Under the pieces are notes generated by a model, which was given only the letters and a program-made list of their open reading frames with translations, ran no database searches and was not told the origin of the DNA. From Clostridiales bacterium (lineage in GTDB: Bacteria; Bacillota; Clostridia; Lachnospirales; Lachnospiraceae), in assembly GCA_020859985.1 (NCBI GenBank), contig JAJBVD010000039.1, positions 62,001 to 126,000 on the forward strand: a DNA stretch of 64,000 nucleotides, written 5' to 3'. Below, one piece after another: positions 7,832 to 15,736 of the stretch (its first letter is position 1; the number at the start of each line of letters is the position of its first letter). The position numbers and the translations under genes were made by a program.

Positions 7832-9129
7832 AACAGAATCCCGTAGAGCGTAGAAATCGGCGTCGTCAGTCCGATGTAGAAGAGCGAGGTGCCCGGCAGG
7901 GATGCCATATAAAGCGCGATTGGAATGCGGACACAGAAGGAAGCCGTAATGCCCTGCAGCATGACAGGCACACTGTTTCCGCAGCCGTTGAAATAGCCGC
8001 TCGTACTGAACATGACGCAGGTAAGAATGCAGTCCAGACTGAATCCGCGCAGGTAGCTGGCGCTTTCCGCGATGACCTCCGCATCGGAGGTAAACAGCGA
8101 GGCCAGTGTGGAGCCACCGAAAAATCCGGCCAGAAATACAAACACTCCAATGCACACGCCGGTGCACATCGCGGTCAGATACCCGCGTTGGGCACGCTTT
8201 TGCTGTCCGGCGCCGATGTTCTGCGCCACAAAAGCGGAGACACTCTGCATGACGGAAGACGGAATCAGCATAATAAAGGAAACCAGCTTCTGACCGACGC
8301 CATATCCGGCAGACGGCATCAGCCCCATTCCGTTTACAATCGAATTGATCACCAGAAACGAAATCTGGCTTAATGTCTCCTGCAGAGCGATGGGAATGCC
8401 GACATGCAGGATCTTTTTCAGCTCGACCGGATAGATGCGGCACTGGCTCAGAGAAAACTCAATCGGCATTTTCTGCCTGCGGATGATTCCCAGAGATATA
8501 ACCACTGAGACAAGCTGGGCAAAAACTGTGGCAATCGCAACACCCGCCACATCCATGCCGAGAAGACCGGTCAGAAGCAGGTCCGCGGCAATGTTTACCA
8601 CACAGGCAATGCTCACAAAAATAAACGGCAGATTCGCGTTCCCTATGCCTCGAAGAATGCCGCTTATGACATTATAAGTGATGATGACCAGCAGGCCGCC
8701 AGAGCAGATACGCAGATACAGGACTGCTTTATCCGCGGCATTTTCCGGCACCTGCAAAAGTCTAACGACCAGTCCGGCCGAAGCCTCCAGCACGACGGTC
8801 AGGACTACACCGATGATAACGAACAGAACGATGGTCGTGCCGACCGCATTGCCTGCTGCTTTCGGATTCTTTTCCCCGATATGCTGCCCGATCAGCACCG
8901 TGGAGCCCATCGCCAGACTCGTGATGATAAACGTGACCATCTGCATAAAGCTGCTCGCCGTGCCGACGGCGGAAATACTGGCCGCATCGCCGAACTGGCC
9001 GACTACAAGCAGATCGACGGCTCCATAGGCGGCCTGCAGGATCAGCGCGCCCAGCACCGGACCTGCAAATCGGATCAGAGAGCCGAAGATGGGGCCTTCT
9101 GTAAATGAAATTTCTTTTTTACCGGACAT
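7768..9129 (-). CDS. MATE family multidrug/cation efflux transporter
   Basis: This 453-residue integral membrane protein has about twelve hydrophobic segments in two homologous halves. The start FTEGPIFGSLIRFAGPVLG and the following AVDLLVVGQFGDAASISAVG are typical of the MATE (NorM/DinF) family. Such proteins export drugs or cationic metabolites using Na+ or H+ gradients. The gene is monocistronic, with ACGGAGGAA ahead of the ATG. It converges on, and overlaps by 64 bp, the end of the + strand gene at 7040, and no terminator is visible between them. The family assignment is firm; the substrate cannot be read from sequence. Confidence 0.93.
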   Translation of the reverse strand: MSGKKEISFTEGPIFGSLIRFAGPVLGALILQAAYGAVDLLVVGQFGDAASISAVGTASSFMQMVTFIITSLAMGSTVLIGQHIGEKNPKAAGNAVGTTIVLFVIIGVVLTVVLEASAGLVVRLLQVPENAADKAVLYLRICSGGLLVIITYNVISGILRGIGNANLPFIFVSIACVVNIAADLLLTGLLGMDVAGVAIATVFAQLVSVVISLGIIRRQKMPIEFSLSQCRIYPVELKKILHVGIPIALQETLSQISFLVINSIVNGMGLMPSAGYGVGQKLVSFIMLIPSSVMQSVSAFVAQNIGAGQQKRAQRGYLTAMCTGVCIGVFVFLAGFFGGSTLASLFTSDAEVIAESASYLRGFSLDCILTCVMFSTSGYFNGCGNSVPVMLQGITASFCVRIPIALYMASLPGTSLFYIGLTTPISTLYGILFYGVCFAWLRRKKRNGTFSST

Positions 9130-9385
9130 ATGTAAATTCCTCCGTTATGATAATTCGCAGCTGTTTTTACAATCACAACAGCAAAAAAGTAATAAGCAGG
9201 TGTATAATTGCATTATTGATTATATTTTCACCTCATGATACAAAATCATCGCCAGAATTTCAAGTCCGATTTCTTTTCTATGGAAGAAATGAAGCAAATA
9301 TGATATGATGACTTCGATGCCAAAACAGGCATGCAGCAGTCGCAGCCTTTTCTTTTTAACAAAAACCGTCAGGACTAAGTTTAAT
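9130..9385. other. Divergent intergenic region (MATE / pseudouridine synthase)
   Basis: This 256-base AT-rich region lies between divergent genes and must carry both promoters. On the minus strand a TATAAT sits at 9219-9224 without a good -35. On the plus strand TATGAT at 9299-9304 is a weak -10 candidate. No gene or strong palindrome was seen. Confidence 0.4.
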
Positions 9386-10333
9386 ATGATTATGACAGAT
9401 GACATGCAAGCTTCAAAAGAAGAATATGATTTTCGGGTTTCATCCAATGAGGCGGGGGAACGTCTTGACAGCCTGCTTTCGGATAGCCTGGAATCCTACA
9501 GCCGGTCCTTTCTGCAGACGCTAATCCGAAGCGGTGCAGTTACGGTAAACGGCAGGAATGCAAAGCCCGGTTTAAAAATTGCAGAATCTGATTTGATTCA
9601 TGTGGAAGTTCCTCCGCCGGATCCTCTGAATATTCTACCGGAAAATATTCCGCTGGATATTCTGTATGAAGACGATGACCTGATCATTGTAAACAAACCA
9701 AAAGGCATGGTGGTCCATCCGGCAGCGGGACATTACAGCGGGACGCTGGTCAACGCGCTCCTTTATCATTGCAAGGACAGCCTTTCCGGAATCAATGGGG
9801 TTCTCCGTCCGGGAATTGTACATCGGATCGACCGCGACACCACAGGTTCTCTGATCGTCTGCAAAAATGACGCAGCACACAGGGCCGTTGCCGCGCAGCT
9901 CAAAGAGCACAGCATTACCAGAAAGTATCGGGCAATCGTCCATGGCCGCATCATAGAAGACGGTACCATACACGCAGCCATTGGCAGGCACCCACAGCGG
10001 CGAAAGGAGATGGCTGTCAACGTTGCCGGCGGAAAAGATGCCGTCACGCATTACCATGTACTGGAGACTTTTTCACAGTTTACGTATATTGAATGCCAGC
10101 TGGAGACCGGCCGCACACATCAGATCCGTGTGCATATGAAAAACATCGGGCATCCTTTATTGGGAGACGAAATCTACGGACCGTCAAAATGTCCGATTGC
10201 GGGTTTGCAGGGACAAACGCTGCATGCAATGACGATTGGACTGATCCACCCGACCAGTGAAGAATATCTGGAGGTAGAGGCGCCGTTGCCGGAGTATTTT
10301 GAGCAGCTGTTAAAGAAGCTGCGTGGTATGTAA
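9386..10333 (+). CDS. RluA/RluD-family 23S rRNA pseudouridine synthase
   Basis: This 315-residue enzyme converts uridine to pseudouridine in large-subunit rRNA. An N-terminal S4 RNA-binding domain (residues about 20-80, GERLDSLLSDSLESYSRSFL) precedes the catalytic domain. That domain contains HRIDRDTTGSLIVCKND with the catalytic Asp in the HRxDRxT motif, plus VVHPAAGHYSGTLVNAL and TGRTHQIRVHM. The length matches the RluD type (about 300). The frame is open for a further 27 codons upstream, but those residues are not S4-like; the ATG at 9386 has a weak AGGACTAAG upstream and 9392 is an alternative start. It is a stand-alone gene before dtd. RluD-like substrates in the helix 69 loop are likely, but paralogues are hard to separate by eye. 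Confidence 0.9.
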   Translation: MIMTDDMQASKEEYDFRVSSNEAGERLDSLLSDSLESYSRSFLQTLIRSGAVTVNGRNAKPGLKIAESDLIHVEVPPPDPLNILPENIPLDILYEDDDLIIVNKPKGMVVHPAAGHYSGTLVNALLYHCKDSLSGINGVLRPGIVHRIDRDTTGSLIVCKNDAAHRAVAAQLKEHSITRKYRAIVHGRIIEDGTIHAAIGRHPQRRKEMAVNVAGGKDAVTHYHVLETFSQFTYIECQLETGRTHQIRVHMKNIGHPLLGDEIYGPSKCPIAGLQGQTLHAMTIGLIHPTSEEYLEVEAPLPEYFEQLLKKLRGM

Positions 10334-10396
10334 TTTATGTAATTGAAGTAGTGCTAAAGTACTTTTCACAGAGAAAACTATCGGTTCAAAGGCATT

Positions 10397-10423
10397 GGTT
10401 TACATAATGATATTATGTAAACC
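10397..10423. promoter_or_regulatory. 12-bp perfect palindrome upstream of dtd
   Basis: GGTTTACATAAT and ATTATGTAAACC are separated by three bases. The palindrome lies about 55 bases ahead of the dtd start and 63 bases after the pseudouridine synthase stop. Its dyad symmetry and the absence of a following T-run favour a repressor operator over a terminator. The cognate regulator is unknown. Confidence 0.5.
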
Positions 10424-10478
10424 AGCAAATAAGATTTTTCTTTCATTCGTTAAAAAAGCTTCAGGAGGGTACAAAATC

Positions 10479-10916
10479 ATGAAATTTGTCATTCAGAGGG
10501 TTACCGAGGCGTCCGTCGAGGTTGCAGGAAAGATAGTCGGAGAAATTGAGCAGGGATATTGTGTGCTGATCGGAGTGGGAAAGAACGACAGCCGGGCCGA
10601 TGCCGACAGGCTGATCAAAAAAATGATCGGTCTGCGCATTTTTCCCGATGATGCAGGTAAGATCAACCTTTCATTGAAGGATGTCGGCGGCAGCCTTCTA
10701 TTGATTTCACAGTTTACCCTCTATGCGGACTGCAGAAAAGGAAATCGCCCGTCTTTTATCGAGGCAGGCGATCCCGCAATAGCAGAAGAGCTGTATGAAT
10801 ATATCATAGATGAATGCAAAAAGCTGGTTCCAATCGTGGAAAAAGGCGTTTTCGGCGCTCATATGAAGGTCAGTCTGTGCAACGACGGCCCATTTACCAT
10901 ACTTCTGGAAAGCTGA
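10479..10916 (+). CDS. dtd: D-aminoacyl-tRNA deacylase
   Basis: This 145-residue cytoplasmic enzyme hydrolyses D-aminoacyl-tRNAs (and mischarged glycyl-tRNAs) and so protects translation from D-amino acids. The start [15 protein letters not shown], the [17 protein letters not shown] segment and the C-terminal [11 protein letters not shown] (the NxGPxT cross-subunit motif) identify it. The ATG at 10479 is preceded by CAGGAGGGT; the longer upstream frame is not part of the family. It stands alone, converges with the recombinase gene, and follows a palindromic operator-like site. Confidence 0.95.
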   Translation: MKFVIQRVTEASVEVAGKIVGEIEQGYCVLIGVGKNDSRADADRLIKKMIGLRIFPDDAGKINLSLKDVGGSLLLISQFTLYADCRKGNRPSFIEAGDPAIAEELYEYIIDECKKLVPIVEKGVFGAHMKVSLCNDGPFTILLES

Positions 10917-10962
10917 TTGCATACACATTAACATCTGTACAATGATAGATGCGGATATTTAT

Positions 10963-12021
10963 TTATGCTTCCCTCAGCTTAACAGCGCTGGCAGCTTTCC
11001 TGCGGCGGTCCTCATCCATCGCCGCGTAATGCTTTCTGGTCGTGTTGACGTCCTTATGTCCCAGAACATCCGCAACAAGGTAAATGTCGCCTGTTTCTTT
11101 GTAAAGGCTTGTTCCGTATGTGCTGCGCAGCTTGTGCGGCGTGATTTTCTTAGTCGTCGTGACTTCACGGGCATATTTTTTCACCATGTTCTCAACAGCC
11201 TGCACGCCGATCCGACGACGCTGGGTAGAGTAGAAGAGAGCGTTCTCGTGTCCGGCAATCGGCGTGATGGCCTTTCTTTCCTCCAGATAATTGCGAAGCG
11301 CAGTTTCTACCTCATCGCCAAAGTAAACCATCATTTCCGATCCGCCTTTGCGGACGACGCGAATACCATTATTTTTAAAATCAATGTCATTTACATCCAG
11401 ACCAACGCATTCCGACACACGGATGCCGGTTCCAAGCAATAATGTGACAATCGCCAGATCACGAACCTTTGTTTTCTCATAATAGACCTTTTTCTGTCCG
11501 GTCAAAGAATCCCCGGCATGCTCAATGTAATCCAGAAGCTCCGCGGTTTCATCCGCATCAAGACGTATGATTTCTTTTTCATGAAGCTTTGGCATATCGA
11601 CCAGCAGCGTCGGATTGGTATGGATCATTTCACGCTTGTAAAAATACGCATAAAAGCTGCGTAAGGCCGACATTTTACGCTTCAGGCCGCGTTCACCGTT
11701 CGTCACGGTTTTATTTTCTTCATCCTTATAAACTTTCAGATATTCCTGATATTCCTCAATATCCAGCGCCTGCAGCTGATCAAGCACATCAACCGAAAGC
11801 GTCGTCACGTCCTTATCGCGGAATGTCGGATTCTCCGAAACAAGGAATTGAAAAAAAATCCGGATATCATACGCATAAGAAATGCGCGTCCTTGTCGAAG
11901 TTGTCGGCTCAATTGCCCGGAAATAATCCTTTGCAAAGCCCGGCAGCGTCTTCAAAACCTCGCGCAGACGAAGTACCTTATCAACATTTACCTGTTCATG
12001 GTAGGTCATATTTTTATCCAT
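10963..12021 (-). CDS. Tyrosine recombinase (XerC/XerD-like integrase)
   Basis: This 352-residue site-specific recombinase has an N-terminal SAM-like core-binding domain (residues about 35-140) and a C-terminal catalytic domain. Catalytic residues are visible: Arg in LGTGIRVSECVGLDV, Lys in VRKGGSE, His-x-x-Arg in HKLRSTYG, His in LGHKDVNTTRKHY and the Tyr of KHY. AAAGGA precedes the ATG. It is longer than typical XerC/D (about 300) because of an N-terminal extension and an insert after the core-binding domain. The upstream DNA holds direct and inverted copies of a 15-bp motif and a second large inverted repeat, which could be its target sites. No other phage or element genes flank it, so it may be a domesticated or DNA-inversion recombinase. 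Chromosome-dimer resolution (XerC/D role) is the alternative. Confidence 0.88.
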   Translation of the reverse strand: MDKNMTYHEQVNVDKVLRLREVLKTLPGFAKDYFRAIEPTTSTRTRISYAYDIRIFFQFLVSENPTFRDKDVTTLSVDVLDQLQALDIEEYQEYLKVYKDEENKTVTNGERGLKRKMSALRSFYAYFYKREMIHTNPTLLVDMPKLHEKEIIRLDADETAELLDYIEHAGDSLTGQKKVYYEKTKVRDLAIVTLLLGTGIRVSECVGLDVNDIDFKNNGIRVVRKGGSEMMVYFGDEVETALRNYLEERKAITPIAGHENALFYSTQRRRIGVQAVENMVKKYAREVTTTKKITPHKLRSTYGTSLYKETGDIYLVADVLGHKDVNTTRKHYAAMDEDRRRKAASAVKLREA

Positions 12022-12124
12022 AACTGAAAATCCTTTCTGCTTAAATATCCATTCATGTTTATTAGCTTAGATGGAATACATGATTGTTTGGCATGATTAT
12101 TTAATTCATTATTTTAATTCTTAC

Positions 12125-12241
12125 ACATGTTTTTCAAATGAGATTATACATATAAAGCTTCATAATCAATACTATTAAATCCCTACATGTTTTTCAAATG
12201 AGGTTGGGCGTTTAAACGCCTAATCTATTTGAAAAACATGT
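12125..12241. repeat. Three copies of a 15-bp motif, including a 57-bp near-perfect palindrome
   Basis: ACATGTTTTTCAAAT occurs directly at 12125 and 12185 and inverted at 12227-12241. The second and third copies form a 57-bp palindrome whose centre is itself a perfect palindrome, GGCGTTTAAACGCC (12207-12220), with one unpaired base and a few mismatches between. The cluster is 100-220 bases upstream of the recombinase start. It could be a recombinase binding or crossover site, or an operator array; which of these is inference. Confidence 0.7.
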
Positions 12242-12365
12242 GTTTGTCGTATAGATCTATTCTGTATTTATTATACTTCTGCTTTTATTTTTGTCAAGTA
12301 AAACATATAATTATCCATTATTCCATTTATTCACAAGGTATGCTTAAAGACATTCAAAACTGTAA

Positions 12366-12432
12366 CAATCAACCGGACCGATCTGGCCCATTCCGTGTCG
12401 TGTGTAATGAGCAGATTGTATCCGGTTGATTG
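12366..12432. repeat. Large inverted repeat between the recombinase and DUF1002 genes
   Basis: CAATCAACCGGA at 12366-12377 is perfectly inverted at 12421-12432. Inside it, ATCTGG..CATT and AATGAGCAGAT form a second imperfect stem around a loop of about 13 bases. The structure sits about 115 bases beyond the 3' end of the DUF1002 gene. It has no T-run on either side, so it is not an obvious terminator. It may be a folded recombination site or a non-coding RNA hairpin. Confidence 0.55.
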
Positions 12433-12541
12433 TTTGCTATTCGTCCTCGCTATTTGTTGTAAAGAAAACTGTCTTTATCCGCTGTATTTTTATGAATTGT
12501 TGACTGTAAGCTCAACAGGCTCAGCAAAAACAAATTATTCG

Positions 12542-12563
12542 GTGACTGTTATTCAACAGTTAC
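12542..12563. repeat. Miniature GTAACTGTT palindrome at the DUF1002 stop codon
   Basis: On the minus strand GTAACTGTT and AACAGTCAC flank GAAT. The last codons and the stop of the DUF1002 gene lie inside this palindrome. It resembles the short palindromes at 26743 and 39896. The flanking octamers (12534-12541 and 12564-12571) match at 6 of 8 positions, which is weak evidence of a target duplication. Confidence 0.4.
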
Positions 12564-14690
12564 AATATACGTTGCCTCACCAATCAGCTGCTGAACCGTT
12601 TCATCCACGGAATCATAATAGGAAACATGAACCTCTGTCTCGCCGCTCTGAGCGAACGTGATATTGAATTCGACGGAAAGGGAAGCTGGCGCAGGATCTG
12701 TTAACGTTTCCGATTCGTCATTCGTTACATTAATCGTTGTCAGATCTGTGACATCTGTTCCGTCTACGGTAACGCTGTCAATCACTGCATATGCTGCAGA
12801 TGCGGTGTCCATATAGATCACTCCGCTTATCGGCATACCGGCTGTGACACCATCTACGCTCTCCGTAAGGCCGATTCCATAGCCTAGTGTGTCAAACTGC
12901 CAGCTTACCATATCAGCCTGCAGCGAAGGCTGCACAGCAGCGCTGCCATCTTCTGTCGTAAGAATATCATCGCCGATCAGAATGTAATAAGAACTATTCG
13001 GTTCCAGAGCATTTTCCAGATAAATACGGAATGTCATGCCCTCTGTCCATCCAAGCTCTGCCAGCTCTTCGATATCGGTAATCGCCGCAGAAGTTACCTT
13101 CGTCTCATCATTCATGGCAATTTCTTCGATCAAAGAACCATCTTCCATGTCATATAGTGAAATGGTACCGCTGCCGGCTACAAGATCGGTGCGTCCGGCC
13201 GAGATTGTCAGGTAATTCAGTCCTGCCTCTACCGCTGTATTTTCTGTGGATCCTTCTTCGGTATTCGGACTAAGGACAAGATCTGCTGTAGAAATCACTT
13301 CCACAGCACCGGTCTCCGTATGCGCTTCCGTTTCTGCTGATTCCGTACCAGCAGCTTCCGTCTCAGAGTTATCTACTGTGATATCAGCGGAAGCGTCCGT
13401 ACTCTCATTTACGCCACTGTCCTCTTCTGCTGCAGCATCTGCATCAGTCGAATCCACCGGCGTATCGGTTGAACCTGAATCGTCGGTCGTGTCTCCGTAA
13501 GAGTCTGACACTGTAATATCAAAACCAAAGTCATCAGAAGAAGCATCCGTCTGCGCGGCTTCTGTTTCAACAGCAGCTTCAGTCTCTGCAGTGGCTTCTG
13601 TCTCCGCAGCAGCTTCGGTCTCAGATGCCGATTCTGTCTCCGCAAGTGCGGAAGTATCTGTCGCGTCAAATACAACATCCGAGCCAAGTGCGGAATCATC
13701 CGTGTTTAGAAGGATACTGTCTTCTGAAAGGGCGGAAGAATCCGATGTGGAATCTGACGATGAGTCAGCACTGGAATCAGCAGATGCATCCGAAGCTGAG
13801 TCAGAAGTCGAGTCGGAAGAGGAATCAGAACTCGAGGAGGAGTCTGTCGTTATATCAATATTGATGTCTACGGATGTAGAAGAAGAATCCGAACTGCTCT
13901 CGTTCAAAAGTGTTTCTACATTATCTTCCACACGTTCCAGCGTCTCTTTCATCTCCTCATAATCATATTCCTGCGCCGCGATCTGTTCCATCAGCTCTAT
14001 GATCAGCGCCCGATCCTCATCAGAAAGTGTTATCTCCTCTTCCTCCGCTACGGAATCAACTATAACCTCTATGTCACCGGTGTCAACTACATTCCCTTCG
14101 ATCACCTGAATCTTTGTCTCATTGATGATCTGTGTGGCCTCTGCCTGGCCAACGCTCTCAGCCACAGACGTAGTCGCAACGAGCTCCTGCGTAGCCGTCT
14201 CTTTTTTTGTTTCATCCAGAGTCTCTCCGGAAGCTGTCTCATACGCCATAAGAATGCCGGTCAGAGCCCCGGTACCGGATACGGCAAACGGTGCCGCAGC
14301 AAGAACCTCGCAATTCACAACACCGGCCGTAGAAAGTGTCGAAGCAATCATATTGCTCGTCACGTAAGTAAGATTCGCCGTCTTTACCTGAATACCGCCG
14401 GAAGTGGTCGGATTCACAAGTGCGCAGCTATAGGTTCTTGTACCAATCTGTTCCAAAGGAATATAAGAACCAAGATGTTCTCTCTCATCATCATTTGTGA
14501 TGGTGAGAGTCTCATAGTTGGACTCGCCCTCAAGTCCGAAATATTTCAGGATCATTGTCTTCTGTTCATCAGACAGGTTCGCTCCGAGAGTCACTACCTT
14601 CGTACTGTCCGCGAAAGCAGGAATGGAAGGAACTGCTGCGGCAACACAGGCCACACTTAAAAGAACTGCAGCAATTTTTTTCTTTAACAT
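12549..14690 (-). CDS. Secreted DUF1002 protein with long acidic low-complexity region
   Basis: This 713-residue protein has a signal peptide (KKKIAAVLLSVACVAAAVPS, cleavage near AFA-DS) and a DUF1002 (YpuA-type) domain at residues about 28-270, recognisable by LGANLSDEQKTMILKYFGL and the acidic C-terminal helices. A Ser/Asp/Glu/Thr/Ala-rich stretch of about 200 residues follows (about 275-470), with tandem ETE, SADSS and TDAS units. The C-terminal part (about 490-713) is a beta-rich region without a named motif. DUF1002 proteins usually stop near residue 300, so the C-terminal half is an unusual extension. There is no sortase motif or C-terminal membrane helix, so it is probably released or loosely wall-associated. 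Function is unknown. It is transcribed towards the recombinase. Confidence 0.85.
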   Translation of the reverse strand: MLKKKIAAVLLSVACVAAAVPSIPAFADSTKVVTLGANLSDEQKTMILKYFGLEGESNYETLTITNDDEREHLGSYIPLEQIGTRTYSCALVNPTTSGGIQVKTANLTYVTSNMIASTLSTAGVVNCEVLAAAPFAVSGTGALTGILMAYETASGETLDETKKETATQELVATTSVAESVGQAEATQIINETKIQVIEGNVVDTGDIEVIVDSVAEEEEITLSDEDRALIIELMEQIAAQEYDYEEMKETLERVEDNVETLLNESSSDSSSTSVDINIDITTDSSSSSDSSSDSTSDSASDASADSSADSSSDSTSDSSALSEDSILLNTDDSALGSDVVFDATDTSALAETESASETEAAAETEATAETEAAVETEAAQTDASSDDFGFDITVSDSYGDTTDDSGSTDTPVDSTDADAAAEEDSGVNESTDASADITVDNSETEAAGTESAETEAHTETGAVEVISTADLVLSPNTEEGSTENTAVEAGLNYLTISAGRTDLVAGSGTISLYDMEDGSLIEEIAMNDETKVTSAAITDIEELAELGWTEGMTFRIYLENALEPNSSYYILIGDDILTTEDGSAAVQPSLQADMVSWQFDTLGYGIGLTESVDGVTAGMPISGVIYMDTASAAYAVIDSVTVDGTDVTDLTTINVTNDESETLTDPAPASLSVEFNITFAQSGETEVHVSYYDSVDETVQQLIGEATYIVTVE

Positions 14691-14942
14691 ACGCTATTCT
14701 CCTTATCTTTGTTATTATTGTGCTTGTTTCGAGATAATCAAAGCTTCATTCTGTCACTTTAAAAAATGCTTCGCAGCGACTCATGACAATACCTGACAGC
14801 CATGTCGATAGAGATTCCGTTACGGTTTCTTTCATTTTTGTACAGTATATCACCCACGATTTGCAAATACAAGAAAGCAATTCCGATGGAATTATTAAGG
14901 TTTTCATAACGAACAGAAACCGGGTGAAATCCCAGACAGAGT

Positions 14943-14998
14943 AAACATTTGTTTGCTTTTTTCCAAAGTATATGTTATACTTGACAAAACATATGTAC
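14943..14998 (+). promoter_or_regulatory. lexA promoter with two SOS-box-like operators
   Basis: TTGCTT (14953-14958) and TATACT (14976-14981) form a promoter with 17-bp spacing. AAACATTTGTTT (14943-14954) overlaps the -35 and AAACATATGTAC (14987-14998) lies just past the -10. Both resemble the Gram-positive LexA box (GAAC-N4-GTTC), which indicates autoregulation of lexA. The rest of the 14691-14942 interval holds no gene that I can support. Confidence 0.7.
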
Positions 14999-15013
14999 GG
15001 AGGTACGTGAATT

Positions 15014-15625
15014 ATGGCCGGATCGATCACACCAAAACAACAGGAGATTTTGGAATATATAAAAGAACAGATACTCGAACGCGGATTCCCGCCGGCTGTG
15101 CGTGAGATTTGCCAAGCCGTCCATCTGAAGTCTACTTCATCTGTCCACTCTCATCTCGAATCCCTTGAGAAGAACGGATACATACGAAGAGATCCAACAA
15201 AGCCGCGTGCGATTGAGATTCTGGATGATTCTTTTCAGATGCTTCGCCGCGAGATGGTCAATGTCCCGATTGTCGGTACGGTAGCTGCGGGTCAGCCGCT
15301 TTTGGCTGAACAGAACATTGACAGCTATTTCCCGATTCCTGCTGAATATATGCCGAATGATCAGTCTTTTATTCTTCGGGTAAAGGGTGAGAGCATGATC
15401 AATGCGGGCATTCTCGACGGCGACCGTGTTCTGGTCCGTCAGCAGCAGGATGCAGAGAATGGCGATATCATTGTCGCTTTACTTGAGGACTCAGCCACAG
15501 TCAAGACATTTTATAAAGAAGACGGACACATCCGCCTTCAGCCGGAAAATGACACGATGGAGCCGATCATCGTTCATAACGTGAAAATTCTTGGCAAAGT
15601 ATTCGGTGTATTTCGATTTTTTTGA
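15014..15625 (+). CDS. lexA: LexA repressor of the SOS response
   Basis: This 203-residue transcriptional repressor self-cleaves when stimulated by RecA filaments. The N-terminal winged helix (residues 1-70, KQQEILEYIKEQILERGFPP, HLKSTSSVHSHLESL) binds operators. The C-terminal S24 peptidase domain has the Ala-Gly cleavage site in GTVAAGQPLL, the catalytic Ser in GESMINAGI and the Lys in ATVKTFYKE. ACGGAGGTACG precedes the ATG, and two LexA-box-like sites upstream suggest autorepression. It is monocistronic, with a strong terminator after it, and divergent from the DUF1002 gene. Family and length are fully typical. Confidence 0.97.
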   Translation: MAGSITPKQQEILEYIKEQILERGFPPAVREICQAVHLKSTSSVHSHLESLEKNGYIRRDPTKPRAIEILDDSFQMLRREMVNVPIVGTVAAGQPLLAEQNIDSYFPIPAEYMPNDQSFILRVKGESMINAGILDGDRVLVRQQQDAENGDIIVALLEDSATVKTFYKEDGHIRLQPENDTMEPIIVHNVKILGKVFGVFRFF

Positions 15626-15651
15626 GCAGCAGTTCAGTACAATATTAAAAT

Positions 15652-15702
15652 GAAAAAGCAGTCTTTGCAGGTTTATGAACCTGCTAAAGACTGTCTTTTT
15701 GT
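15652..15702. terminator. Bidirectional rho-independent terminator
   Basis: AAAAAGCAGTCTTTGCAGGTT pairs with AACCTGCTAAAGACTGTCTTTTTG around TATG, with one bulge and one mismatch. A T-run follows on the plus strand and an A-run precedes it. It can end both lexA (+) and the convergent SseB-containing operon (-). Confidence 0.88.
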
Positions 15703-15736
15703 TTCGGGATGGCGGGTGCATTATTTTATTATAACC

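Noticed and set aside
10942-11442. 166-codon plus-strand frame antisense to the recombinase
   Set aside because: It mirrors a gene with all catalytic motifs and has no ribosome-binding site or recognisable protein features.
12366-12432. Integron attC site
   Set aside because: The terminal boxes do not match RYYYAAC/GTTRRRY and there is no cassette array or IntI-type insertion visible in the recombinase.
13246-13962. Ser/Glu-rich plus-strand frames inside the DUF1002 gene
   Set aside because: These arise from reading the low-complexity repeat region on the opposite strand.
14880-14940. Riboswitch-like GGGTGAAATCCC segment before lexA
   Set aside because: The short motif alone recalls cobalamin-type elements, but the surrounding conserved cores are absent.
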